From: Muricea muricata
Lineage: Eukaryota; Cnidaria; Anthozoa; Malacalcyonacea; Plexauridae
Reading direction: 5' to 3'
DNA: 64,000 bases
NCBI GenBank assembly: GCA_963855995.1
Contig: OY979728.1
Coordinates: 7,117,330 to 7,181,329 of the forward strand
Under the pieces are notes generated by a model. The model did no database searches. It was not told the DNA's origin and was given only the letters and a program-made list of their open reading frames with translations. The translations under genes and the position numbers were made by a program. Positions within the stretch are counted from its first letter, which is position 1; every line of letters starts with the position of its first letter. Below, in pieces: positions 24,601 to 38,919 of the stretch.

Positions 24601-26038
24601 ATGTACTGCAATCACGGACCTAAAAGAGACCTTCTAAATGGAAAATGCACAACTAAGCAAGTCGGGAATCATGTTTTCGGCGCTCAAACCATCGAGATGA
24701 GCGAAATAACATGTTGAAATGAGAAACCTTTAACTTGCTTGTAAACTGAAAAGAAACGATCTTAGAACCATCAACATCGCGTTTTAAGCGTTCTACAAGC
24801 GATTTGAGCGTAAAAACATTCGCTAATCACGAACTAAAATCTGCCGTCTTAGATCGATCACGGCCCCGTCTTAAAGCTTAAAATGATGTTTTCAGTGCTA
24901 AAGTGAACGCGTTGAGCGCAATGATGTACTGCAATCACGGACCTAAAAGAGACTTTCTAAATAGAAATTCCACAACTTAGCAAGTCGGGAATCATTTTTT
25001 CGGCGCTCAAACCATCGAGATGAGCGAAAAAACATGTTGAAATGAGAAACGTATAACTTGCTTGTAAACTGAAAAGAAACGATATTAGAACAATCAAAAT
25101 CGCGTTTTAAGCGTTCTAGAAGCGATTTGAGCGTAAAAACATGCTCAAATCACCAACTAAAAATTGCTGTCTTAAATTGATCACGGCCCCGTTTTAGAGC
25201 TTAAAATGGTGTTTTCAGTGCTAAAGTGAACGAATTAAGCGCAACGATGTACTATAATCACCGACCTAAAAGAGACCTTCTAAATGGAAATTGCAGAACT
25301 TAGCAAGTCAAGAATCATGTTTTCGGCGCTCAAACTATCGAGATGAGCGAAATAACATGTTGAAATGAGAAACCTATAACTTACTTGTAAGCTGAAAATA
25401 AACGATCTTAGAACCTTCAAAATCCCGTTTTAAGCGTTCTAGAAGCGATCTGAGCGTAAAAACATGCTCAAATCTTCAACTAAAAATTACCGTCTTAAAC
25501 CGATAAGGACGACGTTTTAGAGCTTAAAATGGTGTTTTCAGTGCTAAAGTGAACGAGTTAAGCGCAATGATGTACTGCAATCACCGACCTAAAAGAGACC
25601 TTCTAAATGGAAATTGCAGAACTTAGCAAGTCAAGAATCATGTTTTCGGCGCTCAAACCATCGAGATGAGCGAAATAACATGTTGAAATGAGAAACCTAT
25701 AACTTACTTGTAAGCTGAAAATAAACGATCTTAGAACCTTCAAAATCCCGTTTTAAGCGTTCTAGAAGCGATTTAAGCGTAAAAACATGCTCAAACCACC
25801 AACTAAAAATTGCCGTCTTAAATCGATAAGCACGACGTTTTAGAGCTTAAAATGGTGTTTTCAGTGCTAAAGTGAACGAGTTAAGCGCAATGATGTACTG
25901 CAATCACGGACCTAAAAGAGACCTTCTAAATGGAAAATGCACAACTAAGCAAGTCGGGAATCATGTTTTCGGCGCTCAAACCATCGAGATGAGCGAAACA
26001 ACATGTTGAAATGAGAAACCTATAACTTGCTTGTAAAC
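18243..26038. repeat. Large tandem duplication, copy 1 (7796 bp, ~24 monomers)
   Basis: The first 2.2 kb (18243-20444) matches 26039-28240 at offset 7796, with one difference seen (G at about 19765, A in the partner). The remainder (20405-26063) matches 29168-34826 at offset 8763. The two matches abut and overlap by 40 bases here, so the simplest reading is one tandem duplication of the whole 7.8 kb block. The block holds a 5-mer spacing (GCGAAACAACATG at 21106 and 22721, 1615 bp apart) and the 46 bp out-of-register duplication at 23281. Confidence 0.8.
23235..23326. repeat. 46 bp out-of-register direct duplication (site 1)
   Basis: After CTCCAATCACC at 23280 the sequence jumps back to AGTGCTAAAGTGAACGAG instead of continuing with GACCTAAA. 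As a result the 46 bases 23235-23280 and 23281-23326 are diverged tandem copies of the same stretch (end of subunit C to start of subunit A). The second copy differs at the bases typical of another monomer class (AACGAGTTGAG against AACCAGTTAAG). This is a recombination joint between two monomer types displaced by 46 bp, and it shifts the 323 bp register of all sequence downstream. Confidence 0.85.
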
Positions 26039-29000
26039 TGAAAAGAAACGATCTTAGAACCATTAAAATCGCGTTTTAAGCGTTCTAGAGGCGATTTGAA
26101 CGTAAAAACATGCTCAAATCACCAACTAAAAATTGCCGTCTTAAATTGATCACGGCCCCGTTTTTGATCTTAAAAGGTGTTTTTAGTGGTAAAGTGAACG
26201 AGTTGAGCGCAATGATGTACTGCAATCAGGGACCTAAAAGAGACCTTCTAAATGGAAAATGCACAACTAAGCAAGTCGGGAATCATGTTTTCGGCGCTCA
26301 AACCATCGAGATGAGCGAAATAACATGTTGAAATGAGAAACCTATAACTTGCTTGTAAACTGAAAAGAAACGATCTTGGAACCATCAACATCGCGTTTTA
26401 AGCGTTCTACAAGCGATTTGAGCGTAAAAACATTCGCTAATCACGAACTAAAATTTGCCGTCTTAGATCGATCACAGCCCCGTTTTAAATATTAAAATGA
26501 TGTTTTCAGTGCTAAAGTGAACGCGTTGAGCGCAATGATGTACTGCAATCACGGACCTAAAAGAGACCTTCTAAATGGAAATTCCACAACTTAGCAAGTC
26601 GGGAATCATTTTTTCGGCGCTCAAACCATCGAGATGAGCGAAATAACATGTTGAAATGAGAAACCTATAACTTGCTTGTAAACTGAAAAGAAACGATCTT
26701 AGAACAATCAAAATCGCGTTTTAAGCGTTCTAGAAGCGATTTGAGCGTAAAAACATGCTCAAATCACCAACTAAAAATTGCTCTCTTAAATTGATCACGG
26801 CTCCGTTTTAGAGCTTAAAATGGTGTTTTCAGTGCTAAAGTGAACGAGTTAAGCGCAATGATGTACTCCAATCACCGACCTAAAAGAGACCTTCTAAATG
26901 GAAATTGCAGAACTTAGCAGGTCAAGAATCATGTTTTCGGCGCTCAAAGCATCGAGATGAGCGAAATAACATGTTGAAATGAGAAACCTATAACTTGCTT
27001 GTAAACTGAAAAGAAACGATCTTAGAATAATCAAAATCGCGTTTTAAGCGTTCTAGAAGCGATTTGAGCGTAAAAACATGCTCAAATCACCAACTAAAAA
27101 TTGCCGTCTTAAATTGATCACGGCCCCGTTTTAGAGCTTAAAATGGTGTTTTTAGTGCTAAAGTGAACGAGTTAAGCGCAATGATGTACTCCAATCACCG
27201 ACCTAAAAGAGATTTTCTAAATGGAAATTGCAGAACTTAGCAAGTCAAGACCCATGTTTTCGGCGCTCAAACCATCGAGATGAGCGAAATAACATGTTGA
27301 AATGAGAAACCTATAACTTACTTGTAAGCTGAAAATAAACGATCTTAGCACCTTCAAAATACCGTTTTAAGCGTTCTAGAAGCGATTTGAGCGTAAAAAC
27401 ATTCTCAAATCACCAACTAAAAATTGCCGTCTTAAATCGATAAGGACGACGTTTTAGAGCTTAAAATGGTGTTTTCAGTGCTAAAGTGAACGAGTTGAGC
27501 GCAATGATGTACTGCAATCACGGACCTAAAAGAGACCTTCTAAATGGAAAATGCACAACTAAGCAAGTCGGGAATCATGATTTCGGCGCTCAAACCATCG
27601 AGATGAGCGAAATAACATGTTGAAATGAGAAACCTATAACTTGCTTGTAAACTGAAAAGAAACGATCTTAGAACCTTTAACATCGCGTTTTAAGCCTTCT
27701 AGAAGCGATCTGAGCGTCAAAACATGCTCAAATCACCAACTGAAAATTGCCGTATTATATCGATCACGGCCCCGTTTTAAAGCTTAAAATGATGTTTTCA
27801 GTGCTAAAGTGAACGCGTTGAGCGCAATGATGTACTGCAATCACGGACCTAAAAGAGACCTTCTAAATGGAAATTGCACATTTTAGCAAGTCGGGAATCA
27901 TGTTTTCGGCGCTCAAACCATTGAGATGAGCGAAATAACATGTTGAAATGAGAAACCTATAACTTGCTTGTAAACTGAAAAGAAACGATCTTAGAACAAT
28001 CAAAATCGCGTTTTAAGCGTTCTAGAAGCGATTTGAGCGTAAAAACATGCTCAAATCACCAACTAAAAACTGCCGTCTTAAATTGATCACGGCCCCGTTT
28101 TTGAGCTTAAAATGGTGTTTTTAGTGCTAAAGTGATCGAGTTAAGCGCATTGATGTACTGCAATCACGGACCTAAAAGAGACCTTCTAAATGGAAATTGA
28201 AGAACTTAGCAAGTCAAGAATCATGTTTTCGGCGCTCAAAGCATCGAGATGAGCGAAATAACATGTTGAAATGAGAAACCTATAACTTGCTTCTAATTTG
28301 AAAAGAAACGATCTTAGAACCTAAAATCGCGTTTTAAGCGTTCTAGAGGCGATTTGAGCGTAAAAACATGCTCAAATCACCAACTAAAAATTGCCGTCTT
28401 AAATCGATAAGGACGACGTTTTAGAGCTTAAAATGGTGTTTTCAGTGCTAAAATGAACGAGTTAAGCGCAATGATGTACTGCAATCACCGACCTAAAAGA
28501 GACCTTCTAAATGGAAATTGCAGAACTTAGCAAGTCAAGAATCATGTTTTCGGCGCTCAAACCATCGAGATGAGCGAAATAACATGTTGAAATGAGAAAC
28601 CTATAACTTACTTGTAAGCTGAAAATAAACGATCTTAGAACCTTCAAAATCCCGTTTTAAGCGTTCTAGAAGCGATTTAAGCGTAAAAAGATGCTCAAAC
28701 CACCAACTAAAAATTGCCGTCTTAAATCGATAAGCACGACGTTTTAGAGCTTAAAATGGCGTTTTCAGTGCTAAAGTGAACGCGTTGAGCGCAATGATGT
28801 ACTGCAATCACGGACCTAAAAGAGACTTTCTAAATAGAAATTCCACAACTTAGCAAGTCGGGAATCATTTTTTCGGCGCTCAAACCATCGAGATGAGCGA
28901 AAAAACATGTTGAAATGAGAAACGTATAACTTGCTTGTAAACTGAAAAGAAACGATATTAGAACAATCAAAATCGCGTTTTAAGCGTTCTAGAAGCGATT

Positions 29001-32000
29001 TGAGCGTAAAAACATGCTCAAATCACCAACTAAAAATTGCTGTCTTAAATTGATCACGGCCCCGTTTTAGAGCTTAAAATGGTGTTTTCAGTGCTAAAGT
29101 GAACGAATTAAGCGCAACGATGTACTATAATCACCGACCTAAAAGAGACCTTCTAAATGGAAATTGCAGAACTTAGCAAGTCAAGAATCATGTTTTCGGC
29201 GCTCAAACTATCGAGATGAGCGAAATAACATGTTGAAATGAGAAACCTATAACTTACTTGTAAGCTGAAAATAAACGATCTTAGAACCTTCAAAATCCCG
29301 TTTTAAGCGTTCTAGAAGCGATCTGAGCGTAAAAACATGCTCAAATCTTCAACTAAAAATTACCGTCTTAAACCGATAAGGACGACGTTTTAGAGCTTAA
29401 AATGGTGTTTTCAGTGCTAAAGTGAACGAGTTAAGCGCAATGATGTACTGCAATCACCGACCTAAAAGAGACCTTCTAAATGGAAATTGCAGAACTTAGC
29501 AAGTCAAGAATCATGTTTTCGGCGCTCAAACCATCGAGATGAGCGAAATAACATGTTGAAATGAGAAACCTATAACTTACTTGTAAGCTGAAAATAAACG
29601 ATCTTAGAACCTTCAAAATCCCGTTTTAAGCGTTCTAGAAGCGATTTAAGCGTAAAAACATGCTCAAACCACCAACTAAAAATTGCCGTCTTAAATCGAT
29701 AAGCACGACGTTTTAGAGCTTAAAATGGTGTTTTCAGTGCTAAAGTGAACGAGTTAAGCGCAATGATGTACTGCAATCACGGACCTAAAAGAGACCTTCT
29801 AAATGGAAAATGCACAACTAAGCAAGTCGGGAATCATGTTTTCGGCGCTCAAACCATCGAGATGAGCGAAACAACATGTTGAAATGAGAAACCTATAACT
29901 TGCTTGTAAACTGAAAAGAAACGATCTTAGAACCATCAACATCGCGTTTTAAGCGTTCTACAAGCGATTTGAGCGTAAAAACATTCGCTAATCACGAACT
30001 AAAATCTGCCGTCTTAGATCGATCACGGCCCCGTTTTAAAGCTAAAAAATGATGTTTTCAGTGCTAAAGTGAACGCGTTGAGCGCAATGATGTACTGCAA
30101 TCAAGGACCTAAAAGAGACCTTCTAAATAGAAATTCCACAACTTAGGAAGTCGGGAATCATTTTTTCGGCGCTCAAACCATCGAGATGAGCGAAATAACA
30201 TGTTGAAATGAGAAACCTATAACTTGCTTGTAAACTCAAAAGAAACGATCTTAGAACAATCAAAATCGCGTTTTAAGCGTTCTAGAAGCGATTTGAGCGT
30301 AAAAACATGCTCAAATCACCAACTAAAAATTGCTGTCTTAAATTGATCACATCCCCGTTTTAGAGCTTAAAATGGTGTTTTCATTGCTAAAGTGAACCAG
30401 TTAAGCGCAATGATGTACTCCAATCACCGACCTAAACAAGACCTTCTAAATGGAAATTGCAGAACTTAGCAAGTCAAGAATCATGTTTTCGGCGCTCAAA
30501 CCATCGAGATGAGCGAAATAACATGTTGAAATGAGAAACCTATAACTTACTTGTAAGCTGAAAATAAACGATCTTAGAACCTTCAAAATCCCGTTTTAAG
30601 CGTTCTAGAAGCGATTTAAGCGTAAAAACATGCTCAAATCACCAACTAAAAATTGCCGTCGTAAACCGATAAGGACGACGTTTTAGAGCTTAAAATGGTG
30701 TTTTCAGTGCTAAAGTGAACGAGTTAAGCGCAATGATGTACTGCAATCACCGACCTAAAAGAGACCTTCTAAATAGAAATTCCACAACTTAGGAAGTCGG
30801 GAATCATTTTTTCGGCGCTCAAACCATCGAGATGAGCGAAATAACATGTTGAAATGAGAAACCTATAACTTGCTTGTAAACTGAAAAGAAACGATCTCAG
30901 AAGAATCAAAATCGCGTTTTAAGCGTTCTAGAAGCGATTTGAGCGTAAAAACATGCTCAAATCACCAACTAAAAATTGCTGTCTTAAATTGATCACGGCT
31001 CCGTTTTAGAGCTTAAAATGGTGTTTTCAGTGCTAAAGTGAACGAGTTAAGCGCAATGATGTACTCCAATCACCGACCTAAAAGAGACCTTCTAAATGGA
31101 AATTGCAGAACTTAGCAATCAAGACACATGTTTTCGGCGCTCAAACCATCGAGATGAGCGAAATAACATGTTGAAATGAGAAACCTATAACTTACTTGTA
31201 AGCTGAAAATAAACGATCTTAGAACCTTCAAAATCCCGTTTTAAACGTTCTAGAAGCGATTTAAGCGTAAAAACATGCTCAAACCACCAATTAAAAAGTG
31301 CCGTCTTAAATCGATAAGCACGACGTTTTAGAGCTTAAAATGGTGTTTTCAGTGCTAAAGTGAACGAGTTAAGCGCAATGATGTACTGCAATCACGGACC
31401 TAAAAGAGACCTTCTAAATGGAAAATGCACAACTAAGCAAGTCGGGAATCATGTTTTCGGCGCTCAAACCATCGAGATGAGCGAAACAACATGTTGAAAT
31501 GAGAAACCTATAACTTGCTTGTAAACTGAAAAGAAACGATCTTAGAACCATCAACATCGCGTTTTAAGCGTTCTACAAGCGATTTGAGCGTAAAAACATT
31601 CGCTAATCACGAACTAAAATCTGCCGTCTTAGATCGATCACGGCCCCGTTTTAAAGCTAAAAAATGATGTTTTCAGTGCTAAAGTGAACGCGTTGAGCGC
31701 AATGATGTACTGCAATCAAGGACCTAAAAGAGACCTTTTAAATAGAAATTCCACAACTTAGGAAGTCGGGAATCATTTTTTCGGCGCTCAAACCATCGAG
31801 ATGAGCGAAATAACATGTTGAAATGAGAAACCTATAACTTGCTTGTAAACTCAAAAGAAACGATCTTAGAACAATCAAAATCGCGTTTTAAGCGTTCTAG
31901 AAGCAATTTGAGCGTAAAAACATGCTCAAATCACCAACTAAAAATTGCTGTCTTAAATTGATCACATCCCCGTTTTAGAGCTTAAAATGGTGTTTTCATT

Positions 32001-34801
32001 GCTAAAGTGAACCAGTTAAGCGCAATCATGTACTCCAATCACCAGTGCTAAAGTGAACGAGTTGAGCGCAATGATGTACTGCAATCACGGACCTAAAAGA
32101 GACCTTCTAAATGGAAAATGCACAACTAAGCAAGTCGGGAATCATGATTTCGGCGCTCAAACCATCGAGATGAGCGAAATAACATGTTGAAATGAGAAAC
32201 CTATAACTTGCTTGTAAACTGAAAAGAAACGATCTTAGAACCTTTAACATCGCGTTTTAAGCCTTCTAGAAGCGATCTGAGCGTCAAAACATGCTCAAAT
32301 CACCAACTGAAAATTGCCGTATTATATCGATCACGGCCCCGTTTTAAAGCTTAAAATGATGTTTTCAGTGCTAAAGTGAACGCGTTGAGCGCAATGATGT
32401 ACTGCAATCACGGACCTAAAAGAGACCTTCTAAATGGAAATTGCACATTTTAGCAAGTCGGGAATCATGTTTTCGGCGCTCAAACCATTGAGATGAGCGA
32501 AATAACATGTTGAAATGAGAAACCTATAACTTGCTTGTAAACTGCAAAGAAACGATCTTAGAACAATCAAAATCGCGTTTTAAGCGTTCTAGAAGCGATT
32601 TGAGCGTAAAAACATGCTCAAATCACCAACTAAAAACTGCCGTCTTAAATTGATCACGGCCCCGTTTTTGAGCTTAAAATGGTGTTTTTAGTGCTAAAGT
32701 GATCGAGTTAAGCGCATTGATGTACTGCAATCACGGACCTAAAAGAGACCTTCTAAATGGAAATTGAAGAACTTAGCAAGTCAAGAATCATGTTTTCGGC
32801 GCTCAAAGCATCGAGATGAGCGAAATAACATGTTGAAATGAGAAACCTATAACTTGCTTCTAATTTGAAAAGAAACGATCTTAGAACCTAAAATCGCGTT
32901 TTAAGCGTTCTAGAGGCGATTTGAGCGTAAAAACATGCTCAAATCACCAACTAAAAATTGCCGTCTTAAATCGATAAGGACGACGTTTTAGAGCTTAAAA
33001 TGGTGTTTTCAGTGCTAAAATGAACGAGTTAAGCGCAATGATGTACTGCAATCACCGACCTAAAAGAGACCTTCTAAATGGAAATTGCAGAACTTAGCAA
33101 GTCAAGAATCATGTTTTCGGCGCTCAAACCATCGAGATGAGCGAAATAACATGTTGAAATGAGAAACCTATAACTTACTTGTAAGCTGAAAATAAACGAT
33201 CTTAGAACCTTCAAAATCCCGTTTTAAGCGTTCTAGAAGCGATTTAAGCGTAAAAAGATGCTCAAACCACCAACTAAAAATTGCCGTCTTAAATCGATAA
33301 GCACGACGTTTTAGAGCTTAAAATGGCGTTTTCAGTGCTAAAGTGAACGAGTTAAGCGCAATGATGTACTGCAATCACGGACCTAAAAGAGACCTTCTAA
33401 ATGGAAAATGCACAACTAAGCAAGTCGGGAATCATGTTTTCGGCGCTCAAACCATCGAGATGAGCGAAATAACATGTTGAAATGAGAAACCTTTAACTTG
33501 CTTGTAAACTGAAAAGAAACGATCTTAGAACCATCAACATCGCGTTTTAAGCGTTCTACAAGCGATTTGAGCGTAAAAACATTCGCTAATCACGAACTAA
33601 AATCTGCCGTCAAAGATCGATCACGGCCCCGTCTTAAAGCTTAAAATGATGTTTTCAGTGCTAAAGTGAACGCGTTGAGCGCAATGATGTACTGCAATCA
33701 CGGACCTAAAAGAGACTTTCTAAATAGAAATTCCACAACTTAGCAAGTCGGGAATCATTTTTTCGGCGCTCAAACCATCGAGATGAGCGAAAAAACATGT
33801 TGAAATGAGAAACGTATAACTTGCTTGTAAACTGAAAAGAAACGATATTAGAACAATCAAAATCGCGTTTTAAGCGTTCTAGAAGCGATTTGAGCGTAAA
33901 AACATGCTCAAATCACCAACTAAAAATTGCTGTCTTAAATTGATCACGGCCCCGTTTTAGAGCTTAAAATGGTGTTTTCAGTGCTAAAGTGAACGAATTA
34001 AGCGCAACGATGTACTATAATCACCGACCTAAAAGAGACCTTCTAAATGGAAATTGCAGAACTTAGCAAGTCAAGAATCATGTTTTCGGCGCTCAAACTA
34101 TCGAGATGAGCGAAATAACATGTTGAAATGAGAAACCTATAACTTACTTGTAAGCTGAAAATAACCGATCTTAGAACCTTCAAAATCCCGTTTTAAGCGT
34201 TCTAGAAGCGATCTGAGCGTAAAAACATGCTCAAATCTTCAACTAAAAATTACCGTCTTAAACCGATAAGGACGACGTTTTAGAGCTTAAAATGGTGTTT
34301 TCAGTGCTAAAGTGAACGAGTTAAGCGCAATGATGTACTGCAATCACCGACCTAAAAGAGACCTTCTAAATGGAAATTGCAGAACTTAGCAAGTCAAGAA
34401 TCATGTTTTCGGCGCTCAAACCATCGAGATGAGCGAAATAACATGTTGAAATGAGAAACCTATAACTTACTTGTAAGTTGAAAATAAACGATCTTAGAAC
34501 CTTCAAAATCCCGTTTTAAGCGTTCTAGAAGCGATTTAAGCGTAAAAACATGCTCAAACCACCAACTAAAAATTGCCGTCTTAAATCGATAAGCACGACG
34601 TTTTAGAGCTTAAAATGGTGTTTTCAGTGCTAAAGTGAACGAGTTAAGCGCAATGATGTACTGCAATCACGGACCTAAAAGAGACCTTCTAAATGGAAAA
34701 TGCACAACTAAGCAAGTCGGGAATCATGTTTTCGGCGCTCAAACCATCGAGATGAGCGAAACAACATGTTGAAATGAGAAACCTATAACTTGCTTGTAAA
34801 C
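26039..34801. repeat. Large tandem duplication, copy 2 (8763 bp)
   Basis: This repeats 18243-26038 but is 967 bp longer, about three monomers. The extra material lies between about 28241 and 29167. It follows 24.04-24.56 kb at offset 4196 and then 24.9 kb onward at offset 3873, skipping one monomer. Differences from copy 1 seen by eye are few: GCGATCTGAG at about 32274 for GCCATCTGAG, CAAAGATCG at about 33611 for CTTAGATCG, AATAACCG at about 34160 for AATAAACG, and GTAAGTTG at about 34475 for GTAAGCTG. Confidence 0.75.
31998..32089. repeat. 46 bp out-of-register direct duplication (site 2)
   Basis: This is the same joint as at 23280/23281, here between 32043 and 32044, at the duplication offset of 8763 bp. 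Flanking variants are identical, including AGAAGCAATTTGAGC about 135 bases upstream, so it was copied rather than formed twice. The related segment near 36.92 kb lacks the joint and reads CAATCACCGACCTAAACG, showing the original arrangement. Confidence 0.85.
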
Positions 34802-36931
34802 TGAAAAGAAACGATCTTAGAACCATCAACATCGCGTTTTAAGCGTTCTACAAGCGATTTGAGCGTAAAAACATTCGCTAATCACGAACTAAAATCTGCC
34901 GTCTTAGATCGATCACGGCCCCGTTTTAAAGCTAAAAAATGATGTTTTCAGTGCTAAAGTGAACGCGTTGAGCGCAATGATGTACTGCAATCAAGGACCT
35001 AAAAGAGACCTTCTAAATAGAAATTCCACAACTTAGGAAGTCGGGAATCATTTTTTCGGCGCTCAAACCATCGAGATGAGCGAAATAACATGTTGAAATG
35101 AGAAACCTATAACTTGCTTGTAAACTCAAAAGAAACGATCTTAGAACAATCAAAATCGCGTTTTAAGCGTTCTAGAAGCGATTTGAGCGTAAAAACATGC
35201 TCAAATCACCAACTAAAAATTGCTGTCTTAAATTGATCACATCCCCGTTTTAGAGCTTAAAATGGTGTTTTCATTGCTAAAGTGAACCAGTTAAGCGCAA
35301 TGATGTACTCCAATCACCGACCTAAACAAGACCTTCTAAATGGAAATTGCAGAACTTAGCAAGTCAAGAATCATGTTTTCGGCGCTCAAACCATCGAGAT
35401 GAGCGAAATAACATGTTGAAATGAGAAACCTATAACTTACTTGTAAGCTGAAAATAAACGATCTTAGAACCTTCAAAATCCCGTTTTAAGCGTTCTAGAA
35501 GCGATTTAAGCGTAAAAACATGCTCAAATCACCAACTAAAAATTGCCGTCGTAAACCGATAAGGACGACGTTTTAGAGCTTAAAATGGTGTTTTCAGTGC
35601 TAAAGTGAACGAGTTAAGCGCAATGATGTACTGCAATCACCGACCTAAAAGAGACCTTCTAAATAGAAATTCACAACTTAGGAAGTCGGGAATCATTTTT
35701 TCGGCGCTCAAACCATCGAGATGAGCGAAATAACATGTTGAAATGAGAAACCTATAACTTGCTTGTAAACTGAAAAGAAACGATCTCAGAAGAATCAAAA
35801 TCGCGTTTTAAGCGTTCTAGAAGCGATTTGAGCGTAAAAACATGCTCAAATCACCAACTAAAAATTGCTGTCTTAAATTGATCACGGCTCCGTTTTAGAG
35901 CTTAAAATGGTGTTTTCAGTGCTAAAGTGAACGAGTTAAGCGCAATGATGTACTCCAATCACCGACCTAAAAGAGACCTTCTAAATGGAAATTGCAGAAC
36001 TTAGCAATCAAGACACATGTTTTCGGCGCTCAAACCATCGAGATGAGCGAAATAACATGTTGAAATGAGAAACCTATAACTTACTTGTAAGCTGAAAATA
36101 AACGATCTTAGAACCTTCAAAATCCCGTTTTAAACGTTCTAGAAGCGATTTAAGCGTAAAAACATGCTCAAACCACCAATTAAAAAGTGCCGTCTTAAAT
36201 CGATAAGCACGACGTTTTAGAGCTTAAAATGGTGTTTTCAGTGCTAAAGTGAACGAGTTAAGCGCAATGATGTACTGCAATCACGGACCTAAAAGAGACC
36301 TTCTAAATGGAAAATGCACAACTAAGCAAGTCGGGAATCATGTTTTCGGCGCTCAAACCATCGAGATGAGCGAAACAACATGTTGAAATGAGAAACCTAT
36401 AACTTGCTTGTAAACTGAAAAGAAACGATCTTAGAACCATCAACATCGCGTTTTAAGCGTTCTACAAGCGATTTGAGCGTAAAAACATTCGCTAATCACG
36501 AACTAAAATCTGCCGTCTTAGATCGATCACGGCCCCGTTTTAAAGCTAAAAAATGATGTTTTCAGTGCTAAAGTGAACGCGTTGAGCGCAATGATGTACT
36601 GCAATCAAGGACCTAAAAGAGACCTTTTAAATAGAAATTCCACAACTTAGGAAGTCGGGAATCATTTTTTCGGCGCTCAAACCATCGAGATGAGCGAAAT
36701 AACATGTTGAAATGAGAAACCTATAACTTGCTTGTAAACTCAAAAGAAACGATCTTAGAACAATCAAAATCGCGTTTTAAGCGTTCTAGAAGCGATTTGA
36801 GCGTAAAAACATGCTCAAATCACCAACTAAAAATTGCTGTCTTAAATTGATCACATCCCCGTTTTAGAGCTTAAAATGGTGTTTTCATTGCTAAAGTGAA
36901 CCAGTTAAGCGCAATCATGTACTCCAATCAC
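33650..36931. repeat. Copy of 28760-32043 (offset 4890 bp)
   Basis: About ten monomers repeat 28760-32043 at an offset of 4890 bp, dropping to 4889 after a 1 bp deletion in AGAAATTCACAACTT at about 35668. The offset equals 15 monomers plus the 46 bp joint lying between the copies. Shared rare features include AGCAATCAAGACACATG (about 31116 and 36005) and CCACCAATTAAAAAGTG (31284 and 36173). It differs in having GAAGCGATTTGAGC at about 36790 where the partner has GAAGCAATTTGAGC. Confidence 0.75.
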
Positions 36932-37304
36932 CGACCTAAACGAGACCTTCTAAATGGAAATTGCAGAACTTAGCAAGTCAAGAATCATGTTTTCGGCGCT
37001 CAAACCATCGAGATGAGCGAAATAACATGTTGAAATGAGAAACCTATAACTTACTTGTAAGCTGAAAATAAACGATCTTAGAACCTTCAAAATCCCGTTT
37101 TAAGCGTTCTAGAAGCGATTTAAGCGTAAAAACATGCTCAAATCACCAACTAAAAATTGCCGTCGTAAACCGATAAGGACGACGTTTTAGAGCTTAAAAT
37201 GGTGTTTTCAGTGCTAAAGTGAACGAGTTAAGCGCAATGATGTACTGCAATCACCGACCTAAAAGAGACCTTCTAAATGGAAATTGCAGAACTTAGCAAT
37301 CAAG

Positions 37305-38919
37305 AATCATGTTTTCGGCGCTCAAACCATCGAGATGAGCGAAACAACATGTTGAAATGAGAAACCTATAACTTGCTTGTAAACTGAAAAGAAACGATCT
37401 TAGAACCATCAACATCGCGTTTTAAGCGTTCTACAAGCGATTTGAGCGTAAAAACATTCGCTAATCACGAACTAAAATCTGCCGTCTTAGATCGATCACG
37501 GCCCCGTTTTAAAGCTAAAAAATGATGTTTTCAGTGCTAAAGTGAACGCGTTGAGCGCAATGATGTACTGCAATCAAGGACCTAAAAGAGACCTTCTAAA
37601 TAGAAATTCCACAACTTAGGAAGTCGGGAATCATTTTTTCGGCGCTCAAACCATCGAGATGAGCGAAATAACATGTTGAAATGAGAAACCTATAACTTGC
37701 TTGTAAACTCAAAAGAAACGATCTTAGAACAATCAAAATCGCGTTTTAAGCGTTCTAGAAGCGATTTGAGCGTAAAAACATGCTCAAATCACCAACTAAA
37801 AATTGCTGTCTTAAATTGATCACATCCCCGTTTTAGAGCTTAAAATGGTGTTTTCATTGCTAAAGTGAACCAGTTAAGCGCAATGATGTACTCCAATCAC
37901 CGACCTAAACAAGACCTTCTAAATGGAAATTGCAGAACTTAGCAAGTCAAGAATCATGTTTTCGGCGCTCAAACCATCGAGATGAGCGAAATAACATGTT
38001 GAAATGAGAAACCTATAACTTACTTGTAAGCTGAAAATAAACGATCTTAGAACCTTCAAAATCCCGTTTTAAGCGTTCTAGAAGCGATTTAAGCGTAAAA
38101 ACATGCTCAAATCACCAACTAAAAATTGCCGTCGTAAACCGATAAGGACGACGTTTTAGAGCTTAAAATGGTGTTTTCAGTGCTAAAGTGAACGAGTTAA
38201 GCGCAATGATGTACTGCAATCACCGACCTAAAAGAGACCTTCTAAATAGAAATTCCACAACTTAGGAAGTCGGGAATCATTTTTTCGGCGCTCAAACCAT
38301 CGAGATGAGCGAAATAACATGTTGAAATGAGAAACCTATAACTTGCTTGTAAACTGAAAAGAAACGATCTCAGAAGAATCAAAATCGCGTTTTAAGCGTT
38401 CTAGAAGCGATTTGAGCGTAAAAACATGCTCAAATCACCAACTAAAAATTGCTGTCTTAAATTGATCACGGCTCCGTTTTAGAGCTTAAAATGGTGTTTT
38501 CAGTGCTAAAGTGAACGAGTTAAGCGCAATGATGTACTCCAATCACCGACCTAAAAGAGACCTTCTAAATGGAAATTGCAGAACTTAGCAATCAAGACAC
38601 ATGTTTTCGGCGCTCAAACCATCGAGATGAGCGAAATAACATGTTGAAATGAGAAACCTATAACTTACTTGTAAGCTGAAAATAAACGATCTTAGAACCT
38701 TCAAAATCCCGTTTTAAACGTTCTAGAAGCGATTTAAGCGTAAAAACATGCTCAAACCACCAATTAAAAAGTGCCGTCTTAAATCGATAAGCACGACGTT
38801 TTAGAGCTTAAAATGGTGTTTTCAGTGCTAAAGTGAACGAGTTAAGCGCAATGATGTACTGCAATCACGGACCTAAAAGAGACCTTCTAAATGGAAAATG
38901 CACAACTAAGCAAGTCGGG
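37305..38919. repeat. 5-mer higher-order repeat, copy 1 (1615 bp)
   Basis: Five monomers repeat at exactly 1615 bp. The marker GCGAAACAACATG falls at 37342, 38957 and 40572, and CCACCAATTAAAAAGTG at 38757 and 40372. The copy begins three monomers after the preceding GCGAAACAACATG site (36373), so the 5-mer series has been shortened at its left side. The order of subunit C classes within the unit is constant between copies. Confidence 0.85.
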
